From positions 674,450-738,449 of the forward strand of contig NW_017802702.1 of assembly GCF_001625305.1 (NCBI RefSeq): a stretch of DNA of 64,000 nt, given 5' to 3'. The DNA comes from Branchiostoma belcheri (lineage: Eukaryota > Chordata > Leptocardii > Amphioxiformes > Branchiostomatidae). Within the stretch, counting starts at the first letter, position 1. Every line of letters begins with the position of its first letter. A model generated the notes under the pieces. The model had not been told where the DNA came from. It saw only the letters and a program-made list of their open reading frames with translations, and made no database searches. Below, one piece after another: positions 37,501 through 47,048 of the stretch. A program made the position numbers and the translations under genes.

Positions 37501-39622
37501 CACTCACTCACTCACTCACTCACTCACTCACTCACTCACTCACTCACTCACTCACTCACTCACTCACTATCCGTTTAACGTCTCATGGTCCCCGTTGCTC
37601 GAGTGTTGGACAACTGGAATGTTGCCCTGGCCTGATAGCTGCTCTCCAGCTTACTCTGTCTTGTGGGTCAGCCTTTTGAAGCTTCAGTTTGCAGATATCT
37701 TCTTTAACGTTATCTACCCATCTCTTCATTTATCTATCCATCCCTGTCACTTTAAATTTTTCTGAAAGATCCAAGAACCAACAAATCAAATTGTGGCGGC
37801 CTAAACTTAAGGGGTAAAATTGAGACAGACAAATATGTTGACCTTACCTTTTGGATGCCTGGGCCCCTGTGGTAGACTCCTATGAAGACTCCTGTGGTGA
37901 TTGCTCCCACCAGAAGCAGGACAACCACAAAAGCAACGAGAAAGCATCTCCATTTCCCTGCAAAATAGCCTTTTAAAATTTTATTATATTAGTTGTTCTT
38001 AGAAGAAAAAAAAACATGTGCATAGCATATGCACAACAAGCCAATATGTAACCAGGAAATTAAGAACCAGAAAACATCAATTTGATAAAATATGCAGTTA
38101 AAGAAGAATTGCACAGCAGAGCCCCTAGAAACTAATCAATGATAAACAATAGTTAAACATAATCATTGATGTCATAAGAAATAATTAAATATAACAAAGA
38201 TACATAATCCTCTAAATAACAAACAAGCCTTAATAGTGAGTTGTAGATACATTAATCATTGAAAGAGCTTTGTAAATCAAAAGAAACAAATATTGAAATA
38301 AGCTATTCAAAGCAGCCTGTTTGATAAAACAAAACAAGATTACCGTAAAAAAATCTAAGAGTGGATGAGAAATTGAAATATTATCATTAGGGCTCAAAGC
38401 ACCCACCTTTAACCTGCCATTACCAGGCTGAAAAATATCAACTTGTAGGATAAAAACACAAGATCAGAACTACGAACTACAAATTGCAGGAAAGAGACAA
38501 AAGTAATATTTTATTGAAATATGTATATTAAACATTTTGGAGCCCTTGGTACCTAGCACATTAAAAAATTGCTCCCCATATGCTGTAGGACAAATTATAT
38601 TATAATATAAATTAGACAAATTATTACAGATTATGTCACAACAGTTACAACATTCAAAATGCATATTAACAAAACTTACCGCAGAGTTTGTTGGCCTGTT
38701 GGTTGTTTGGTATGTACATTGGATTTGGACGAAGTTCTTTGCGTTTGGAGGATTACGAGGCTTGTGTGGATTTTTGGTGGTGTCTTGATTGGAGTCATCT
38801 GAAACCTGTTGGTGAACGCTTGTTGTTCCGCTGAAATACGTTTCGTGATCGCACATGTTTGTAACAGCGTAAGGTCCCATGTCACCATCATCAGTCACTA
38901 TGCTGTCTGACTTTGGAGCCTGTGTGCGAACGTTTGTTGTTGTGTTGAGATAGGCTTCGTGATCGGACATGTTTGTAACAGCATAAGGTTCCATGTCACA
39001 CTCATCATTCACTGTACTGTCTGCTTGCATGTACGTTTTCAGTGTTTTGCTGTTCATTTTCAATGTTTCCAAGAGTGTTACCCTCTTCTTCATTTCCCCC
39101 TGAGGCTGTGTACATGGCAGAGTTTTCAGCATGGATCGGATCAGATACAGAATATACATCAGCGACCTCTGGGGTGGGGATGTCGTTATTATCTGCCACA
39201 TAATAATCCTCATTTGTCGTTGTGTGTTCGACTTCATTGCCAGCTACATACGTAGCCTCCAGCCTGTCTTGTCCTTGACTACTAGTAGCCACATAATAAT
39301 GCTCATTTGTGCTTGCATGCTCGACTTCATTGCCAGTTACATACGTAGCCTCCAACATGTCTTGTTCTTGACTATTAGGAGCCATATAATAATGCTCATT
39401 TGTGCTTGCATGCTCGACTTCATTGCCAGCTACATACGTAGCCTCCAACCTGTCTTGTCCTTGACTACTTGAGTTTTGGCCGCATGCTGACATTCTTGTT
39501 GGCTCTGCAGTAGTGCTTTCTGTGTACAGCACATTTTGATCATTTTTTCCTAGGCTTGTCGGCTTTTCTGGATGGTTTGTATCATAAACTGGATTGTTCT
39601 CTTCTCTGATGGACTGAGACAT
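33658..39622 (-). CDS. Predicted type II membrane lectin with SUEL lectin and NHL beta-propeller
   Basis: Six exons on the minus strand, about 860 residues. Order from the N-terminus: a cytoplasmic tail with many Tyr motifs (NPVYDTN, three LEATYV/NEHYY repeats, two PYAVTNM repeats, NPMYIPN), a transmembrane helix, a stalk of GTTDGTTAPNL-type repeats, a galactose/rhamnose-binding SUEL-type lectin domain split over two exons, and a C-terminal NHL propeller. Basic residues before the helix and the absence of a signal peptide predict N-in, C-out. The carbohydrate-binding head and Tyr-rich tail suggest a signalling or endocytic receptor; this is inference. The tail exon is shifted by one base over its middle third, with flanks in the right frame, so sequence error, mixed alleles or a broken gene are possible. 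No gene symbol recognised. Confidence 0.75.
34931..35079 (-). CDS. SUEL-type lectin domain, second half
   Basis: Codes RQLCQGLQQC, then HFCPGIKRYLEVTYHCE, the near-diagnostic C-terminal motif of the domain (CPGxxKYLEVxYxC). Acceptor ttgtaacag, donor gtgggt. Phase 2 to 1. Confidence 0.85.
35117..35290. mobile_element. Fragment of the ttaccttcgcc element
   Basis: Left end and about 170 bp of the element inserted at 28637-29555. It lies between the two lectin exons. Confidence 0.65.
35649..35778 (-). CDS. SUEL-type lectin domain, first half
   Basis: Codes TICKGERMRLSCAEDELIVI, then VGRRENGPRCGC. Matches the start of galactose/rhamnose-binding SUEL domains (C-G/E-x-LxLSC, then YGR-like VGR). 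The acceptor may instead be at 35797 (phase is the same). Donor gtgtcc, phase 2, is weak. Confidence 0.65.
35806..35880. mobile_element. MITE-B end fragment
   Basis: aggccacaccagtctaattt and following bases, next to the first SUEL exon. Confidence 0.6.
36341..36707 (-). CDS. Thr/Pro stalk exon with 33-bp tandem repeats
   Basis: Starts TMQEVKNLSTLDATELIHV, then about eight units of an 11-residue repeat (GTTDGTTAPNL with TPP and EGT variants), rich in potential O-glycosylation sites. Acceptor ttttttccag, donor gtaaga. Phase 0 to 1. A mucin-like spacer holding the lectin head off the membrane is the likely role. Confidence 0.8.
37010..37570. repeat. (ACTC)n microsatellite
   Basis: Two blocks (37010-37395 and 37487-37568) with (CA)n interruptions, in the intron between stalk and transmembrane exons. 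Long open frames through it are only a result of the 4-base repeat. Confidence 0.97.
37571..37803. other. Intron remainder with MITE-B end
   Basis: Includes a MITE-B fragment at about 37750-37803 (caaatcaaattgtggcggcc). Nothing else seen. Confidence 0.45.
37848..37957 (-). CDS. Transmembrane exon of the minus-strand lectin gene
   Basis: Codes KWRC then FLVAFVVVLLLVGAITTGVF, a clear membrane helix, then IGVYHRGPGIQK. Acceptor ttttgcag, donor gtaagg. Phase 1 to 0. Confidence 0.85.
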
Positions 39623-39629
39623 TTTGAAT
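38680..39629 (-). CDS. Tail exon: start codon and tyrosine-repeat cytoplasmic domain
   Basis: ATG at 39622 (MSQSIREENNPVYDTN), 7 bases after the acceptor. It then holds three repeats of about 30 residues, each with LEATYV and NEHYY or NEDYY. The frame used from 39622 meets a stop at 39005. The frame one base over is open and meaningful from about 39030 to 38750 (MEPYAVTNMSDHEAYL, then MGPYAVTNMCDHETYF). The original frame then resumes (RPNPMYIPNNQQANKLCG) and gives the phase 1 needed by the next exon. Donor gtaagt. Confidence 0.65.
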
Positions 39630-40030
39630 CTGTTGGCAAATCCAGAATGAGTACAAGATGTTATTTGTACATTAAGTGGCAAGATTTAGAGTTATTTTAG
39701 AGTTATCTTTGCAGCAAGTGATTTAAAAAGGACTTTACAGTAGACGATCTCGAGTCCATTGAAAATGAAAACATTCCATCTGTATTATTGATGTACTGTA
39801 AATCAGTAAATTTTCATGGTGCTTTATTTCACAGTGCCATTGTGCATTGAAATTTAACTGTACACCACTAATATGTGTGTCATATTTCTTAGACTACACG
39901 GTTTGAGATTTAATATTGACACAAAAATTGGTGTTTTTGTGCAGAAAAGGTCTGTTAGCATTGTAGCTTCCCTCTAGATCTGTAGTAATGTATGACTATA
40001 GAATGTAGAAATGTATGCATCAGCACTTAC

Positions 40031-40190
40031 CAGTGGGGAATTCTTTAAGAACAGCTTTACTGTCAGTGACCAGCTGGCTTGAACTGAACAGGGTCCGGCT
40101 CAGTCTCTGAGAGTTACTGACAAATTCTACACTCAGACAAATATGTCCAGTCAGCTCTGGGTGAGGTGTGGTAGACTAATGAATAGATTA
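40031..40190 (-). other. Probable 5' non-coding exon of the minus-strand lectin gene
   Basis: Ends in a strong donor gtaagt (complement of 40025-40030). The next coding exon starts with acceptor tttgccaacag followed by attcaaa and ATG. The upstream limit is not defined by sequence. Confidence 0.4.
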
Positions 40191-41472
40191 AGAACTGCTG
40201 ATGGTGTGACGTAGTTTTAACATCATCTTTATTCATCATAAGCACTGCCTGTAACCATTCAAGGACATTCCCTGGTCCAATAGCAGTTTGCCAACTGGGG
40301 CTGATTCTACGATTTAAAAAAGCTCATCATTTCTTTTGAACCATGTTTATGCAAACAGCATACTCCAGAAAGGATTGAATAGTATAGTATTAATACAGAG
40401 GCATGATAGTATTCAGGTATGAAGTGAATTTAAAGTTTGTAACCAGAATAATTTTTAAAAGTTTATAGATCTTTTTTAACTTTATAGACTTCCGGGTTTG
40501 GACTCGGTTTGTTTATCTTCAGGAATCCCGTCATGCATTTCGCGCCACAAATAGGGAAAAGGCTTATCGTGTCGCTTAAACAAACTTGACCTTGGAGTTT
40601 TTCATTCATATGATAAAACTAGACAAGATGTGAAACTTGGTTAAATTTTCTTCCTCAAATCCAAACGGTTGCTGAGATTTTAATTTGTATTCGACACCTG
40701 CCATAAGAGTAGGTCCCGTACTAGGGCCTTCCGGCGGTCAAATTTACTATAATTCCAACCAACTAGTTGGTTATTCTTGCTATCCACTCACGTTTTGTGG
40801 CTTAAGACTGCCTAAACCGAAGACAACCGCAATGGAAAGAACATTCGTTTATAGATGCATAAAATCTCACAACAACCTTACACCACACGCCAGGTCAACC
40901 ACACCAACACTGTTCAAGAACATCATAAATGACATGATGACTCACAAGATAGATACAAACAAGCCCCTAAAGCACTGGTGTTAAGGTACTGGCACAAGCA
41001 AGAAGCTGAATATATTATTGTATGCGACCTCTGACCTCCCAAAAGCGATCTGGTAATGTCGTGTTGCTTTGTAGTTGTAATTGTTTATTGCTCTGTAGTT
41101 TTATGCTAGTTGTAGTCCATTGGATGCAAGTGTTATGTTATGTTATGTTATGTGCCTTAATTTGTATTACATTTGTGTACTCTGTGTTTTATGAATCCAG
41201 GAAGAAAAATTAGATTTGTTATCTAATCTAATGGATATCTAATAAACATCAAACATCAAACCTTTACTTTCGAGCCCTGCACTCTGTTTTGATTGGCTTA
41301 ATCCCTCATTAAAAAAAAAAAAACTTGTGAAAAGGACGTTTCATTCGGACCACGTCATGCCGCACTTCTCTGATGTGCTCTCTCAGACTAATCAACGTTA
41401 TTTTTCTTAACCATATTTGGGCATGTTAAGCTCCCGTATACTGCGTTTCTCGCCGACCAATCCAGTATAGAG
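40191..41472. promoter_or_regulatory. Shared upstream region between two divergent lectin genes
   Basis: About 1.3-1.9 kb separates the starts of the minus-strand and plus-strand lectin genes. Part of it is a LINE fragment (40764-41261). No clear TATA box or other motif that I would stand behind. A non-coding first exon of the plus-strand gene may be here, since ccaatccag just before the first ATG looks like an acceptor. Confidence 0.35.
40764..41261 (+). mobile_element. LINE 3' end fragment in the divergent promoter region
   Basis: Short frame with RTFVYRCIKSHNNLTPHA, typical of the end of CR1/L2-like reverse transcriptase proteins, stop at 40984, then a UTR ending in aaacatcaaacatcaaacc, a short tandem 3' tail. 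5'-truncated. Confidence 0.65.
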
Positions 41473-41797
41473 ATGCAGAGTCAGACGAGGCCTGCTTACA
41501 CATTCACGGGGCAGGGTGACGGGCAGACCGACCAGCCTGTTCCCGCACCGCCTCGCCCCCCTAAGCGCGGCGCTAGCATTCGCGGCAGCCGTGACTACGA
41601 CACACTCAACAGGTGGCAAGGAGAGCGTAAAACGTCCCCAGACAAGCGCGGAGACTACGAGACGGCAAATCTGCCGAATCCCCGCCCGGCTTCCCAGGAA
41701 AGCATGATGGAGACAAATGTAAAGTTACCCCGAGATGGAAGGGACTCCGGCACGAGGCGGCATGTCAACATTTACAACGCCACGGACACGTCTACAG
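41473..41797 (+). CDS. Cytoplasmic-tail exon, copy 1
   Basis: Starts [21 protein letters not shown] proline-rich stretch at residues 22-30 (PVPAPPRPP) followed by KR fits an SH3-binding class II pattern. YDTL is at 42-45 and YETA at 62-65. Ends TDTST, donor gtaggt, phase 1. The bases before the ATG look like a splice acceptor. Confidence 0.8.
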
Positions 41798-41859
41798 GTA
41801 GGTTACTCCTATGCATGCCCGTAGCAGGATTCGGAAGAACACCCCCTCCCCCTCCCCCG

Positions 41860-41893
<34 letters not shown>

Positions 41894-44800
41894 TTTATAA
41901 AAGGTCCAAGATCTTTCGGTGAAAGTTGGACTGATTTCCGTAAATAATTTCATCAGGTTGGTAAACGACTGAATAGCAAAGTTCTTTTTATCACAACCAT
42001 TAAGTTTCAAGCCGACGTTTCGATGACCAAGTAACATCTAGTGTCAGTGCACAGTTAACCAGTCAGAATTGCCCTGATGAAGATGACAGAAGGTCATCGA
42101 AACGTCGGCTTGAAAAATAAATGGTTGTGATAAAAAGAGCTGTTCAGTTGGACTGATTTGTATCACCGGTGGGGCTAGAATCCTAGAAAAACTCACTTTG
42201 TCAGTAAATAAAACGTTATCCCAGATTTTTCATTTGAAACCGCTTTCAAAAACGAAGGAAATGCCATTTCAGAAGGTTCAATTTTCAAAATTTTTGACCG
42301 TCGCGCATACTCACTGGTCCCACAGACAGTGGGAAGAATCCCCCCCCCCCCGAGCAAACAAAATCCTGGCTACGGGCATGCTATGTGCCTGCTTTCTCCA
42401 AGATCTTTTCAAATATATGTGTTGTAAATAAGCCTGTTTTATTCTTATTTCATCGATTTTAACTAAAACTCTTTGGTCTACCAGTGTGTGTGTTTAATTG
42501 GACAGTAAATAATGCAGATATATGTGTCTGAAAAATGCTTGCCTTTGGTTCTGGCCTCCTATATTTAAGGAGGGAGTATCTATTTGCTTTTTCTTTTCGC
42601 CCTTTGTGAACTATTGCCAAAATGAATAACCATTAGGCACATGTGTAAGTTGCATTGTATTGAAGTATTTTCCTGGAACATGCCAGACTAGAAAAATTGG
42701 ATTTTCTAGTCTGGCATGTACATGAAAACCTTATTTTCACTTCCCCACTCTTTTTAATGTCTATCCCAAATCTAAAAGTCTACGAGCATGTAACACTCTT
42801 AATCTTTTCCATTATATACATGTATTCTAACCGGTATATATAATATTGTTAATAATAAATACCCTTGGTAAGATGTTGTTGGCGTGTTATGATTATGCAA
42901 AAGTTACTATGATATGTTTTACCAAGGATATTGAACGTCCTTGGTTTTACGCAAAATTCTTTTGTGTCATGTATTTTCTAGTGACGCGTTTTTTAAGGAA
43001 ATAAAACAATTTGTAAGCACGACTAAAAAAGGAAAAGGTAGCATAAAAATAATATTCACCGATCACAAAAGTCATTTTTTTAAATTTTTTTTTCAAAATT
43101 TTATTCATAAAAAGCAACATTACATCACATACATGTATACATAAATACAAAGTTTACAAGTTACAAAGAACATGTTTGTACATTCTGTTGTTTAATACTT
43201 TGAAGTATACAATGATTTCTGATTTGAAAATACAGTATAGATCTATTGATGTGTATTTGTCATTGTTTCTGTTATTACACAAGTTCTTAGATATGACATT
43301 TTTTTTGCAATACCTATTAATAAGTTGATTATTTCGTATATTCCAGATGAGTTCAAATAATTTGTTTTGTATCCCAGTACAATTTACTATTACAGTACAT
43401 TTAAAACACTTAAATATCAATTGACAAAAGTTTCCCCAGAAATTTGTCAATCTTTTACACTTTAAAAACAAATACTCGTAGTCTTCAACACAATTACATA
43501 CATTACATGTGCTCGACATATTTTTCCAAACATATAAAAATTTTCCACAAGGTAGTATTTCATGCAATATTTTATAATTAATTTGTGACACACGTGCTCC
43601 CAATGCAGGATTTGTTTGGTTCTGCCACACGTCTCTCCACCTCAATTCGCACTCGAAAAATCTTTCCCATTTTTTTTCTACGTATGGTGACATGAATTTT
43701 TGTTGAACAAAGTTTTCAATCAGAGGTTATAATAATGTCTACAGTTTTGACCTTTTTGCAGAAACGACATACAAAGTGGGCAATATTTCGCCTTTCTTTC
43801 TTAATACATTAAAAGTCCCACATTTCCACTGTTTAGGTATAGCTTGTTTTAGAGTCAGGAGCTCACAAGCCCAGTTTTTCTTCATTGTCAACTTCTGAAA
43901 ACAGGTCTGATCTGATATAAGTTTACCATCATGCAATATGTCTCTTATATAAATAAAACCAGACTTAATCCAGTGGGAGTAAAACAGGGGTTTACCTTTT
44001 GACATCACATGTCTGTTCCCCCAGATAACTTGGTTTTGAATGTCATGTGCTGTATGTGGTTTTAAACTAACAACATTTGCTTTTTGCCAAGCAGCAATAA
44101 TCTGTTTGTAAAAAGTAGGTAGCTTGTCCAAATATTTTTCTTCAGTCCAGTTCATTTGAAAGGCTAGGTTTACACTTCCCATCACTGCTGACAGGTAGTA
44201 AGAAGGTATACATCTCCAGGAGCCACTACCATTACATAGGCGTTTGGCCCATGAGGCAAGTAGGGCGTCCTTAACACTGTATGTATATCCAACATTCTAA
44301 GTCCACCTTGGTTGTAATTCCAATTATTGTTTTTCTTTTTATTCTATCTCCCTCCCCCCCATACAAAATTAAAGAAGGCAGTATTGATCTCCTTCAATTT
44401 ATACGTGGGAGCTGACAAAGCATTCATAATATATGTTACCTTAGCTGCTGCTAATGATTTTACAATAGTGATTTTTCCAAAAAGAGTAAGATTTCTTTGT
44501 CTCCAGGTGTTAAGTATTGTTTTTATCTGTCTCACTTTGTCTTCCCGGTTTAATTTCTAAGGTAAGGTCTTACTACAATGACCAAAGTACACTCCCAGAG
44601 TTTTTATTGGTATTGAAGGCCATGTAATTCCCTTTTTGGTCTTCCATGTACCTATCCATAACCCCTTTGTCTTGGCATTATTTAAATTGGGTGCAGCAAC
44701 ACATGAAAAAGATCTAATACATCTAAGTGCTTCATATAATGATTCCTCAGTTGACAAGAATAATGTAGTGTCATCTGCTACTTGGCAGAGTTTGATCTCT

Positions 44801-46989
44801 TCTTCATCAATCTTTATACCTTTAATATTTTTATTGCTTTGTTTGCTGTGGAATAACATTTCAGCTACAAACAAGAAGAGCAAGGCACTTAATGGACACC
44901 CTAGTCTTATTCCTCGTTGGATTTGAAAGCTAGCTGTCTTCCAGCCGTTGTTAATGACTGACGCTATGCAGTCAGTGTATATGGTTTCACTTTATGAAAT
45001 TATGACCAAAGTTAAATTTTTCTAGTACTTTAAATATGAAATTGTGTTCTATACAATCAAATGCCTTTTCAAAATACAAAAATAGACCATTCCCTGCATT
45101 TTTCAGTATCACAGAAGTCTATGACATCCTGGATTAGTCTGATATTTTGTCCTATAAAACGTCCTTTAATGTAGGCACACTGGTCCTTATTAATTAGGTT
45201 TCCCAGAAGAGGTTTAATTCTATTAGCTAAGACAAATGCTAGGATTTTATAGTCAGTATTCAATAGGCTTATAGGCCTCCAATTTCTTAGTTCTTCTTCA
45301 TCCCCATTTTTGAATATAAGTCTTAGCATGGCTTTTCTGAAAGAAAGTGGCATCTTGCCTTCATTGAGTGCCCAACAGATAACAGAGTGCACTAAACTTC
45401 CTATTGACGGCCAAAAGAGTTTATAAAATTCAGGTGGTAGCCCATCAGATCCAGGTGTTTTACCTGGTTTCATACCCAATATAGCTTCCTCGCATTCCTT
45501 CATTTCATGTAATTGGTTTGTCACAACTTTCCTTCTCTTCGTCAGATAAAGTTTTCTGAATATTGATTGAACTGAGGTATTTCTTAATTTCATCATCAGG
45601 TACATTTTTGGAGGAGTATAGTGTCTGATAAAAACTTCTACATTCCTTTAGTATTTTCACTTGGTCATGTATTTTCCCATTTTCTAACGAGGTTATACAA
45701 TTTTGTCTTTGTTTTTTGTTTTCTAAATTTAAGAAGTACTTGGTTGGCTTTTCGCCTTCTATAATGTATCTTGTCTTTGCTCTTATTTGCTTTCTAACTG
45801 AGTGTGTTTTAACATACTCATATTCAGATAGAGTTTGGGGGTTTAAGTCAGTATCTATCTCTTTCTCTAGTCTTTCTAGTCTATTTTCTAGCTCTTTTTC
45901 TAGGTTGTTTCTCTCTTTGTTTTTATGTTTGGACCAGCTTATAGATAGCTCCTTGATCTTCATTTTACATATTTCCCATATTGTGTCAGGTGTGCAATGT
46001 TTCAATTCCTTTTTTGTATCATTAATGACCTTTTCTACTTCTTTCTTATATTCTGAATCAGTTAACAGGTTTACATTCAGTTTCCAGAAACCATTTCCCC
46101 TTGGTGTTTCTCTGCTGTGCATATTTATGTATACAGCGCTGTGGTCACTACATATGCTAGCATAGTGATCAGCCTCAAAAATGTCAGCTGTCAGAGTGTT
46201 CGAAATAAGCCAGTAGTCAAGTCTACATGCTATTCGAGGTGTTTTTTGTCTCCACGTCTTAACTTTTATTTAATGGGTGCAAATGACGAAAAATGTCTAT
46301 AAGACCGAAATGAGAGCAAAGGTCTTTTAAAGATTGTTTTTTTTCATGGGTTAAAGAGGATCCCCCATTTTTGACCAGATTTTTATCAAAGATGGAGTTA
46401 AAATCACCTCCAACTAGCATTGAGTAACAATTCCAATCTTGTAACCATTCTTGGATATCATGGAAGAAAACATTTCTATCCTTTTGCCCATTTGGTGCAT
46501 ATAGACATAGTAGAGTGTATTTTTCCTTATATAATTTGATGTTGACGGCAATTTTTCTTCCTTCAGTGTTTCTCGGCGACCAACCCAGTACAGAGATGCA
46601 GAGTCAGACGAGGCCTGCTCACACATTCACGGGGCAGGGTGACGGGCAGACCGACCAGCCTGTCCCCGCACCGCCTCTCCCCCCCAAGCGCGGCGCCAGC
46701 ATTCGTGGCAGCCGTGACTACGACACACTCAACAGGTGGCAAGGAGAGCGCAAAACGTCTCCAGACAAGCGCGGAGACTACGAGACGGCAAATCTGCCGA
46801 ATCCCCGTCCGGCTTCCCAGGAAAGCACGATGGAGACAAATGTAAAGTTACCCCGAGACGGAAGGGACTCCGGCACGAGGCGGCATGTCAACATTTACAA
46901 CGCCACGGATACGTCTACAGGTGGGTTACTCCTATGCATGCCCGTAGCCAGGGAGGTTCGGAAGGACACCCCCTCTCCCTCCCCCGCAC

Positions 46990-47048
<59 letters not shown>

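Larger units (their letters stand above)
41447..43075 (+). repeat. Duplicated segment, copy 1 (tail exon and following intron)
   Basis: Matches 46567-47850 along its length: exon, (CA)n, aaatgccatttcagaaggtt, tataatttaaggagggagta region and the gatcacaaaa end. It stops where the LINE begins. Confidence 0.85.

Noticed and set aside
36970..37679. Open frames of Thr-His-Ser-Leu repeats
   Set aside because: Produced by (ACTC)n; no splice context or start that makes sense.
43154..46122. Several separate genes on the minus strand
   Set aside because: They are frame-broken pieces of one L1/Tx1-like LINE in the right order.
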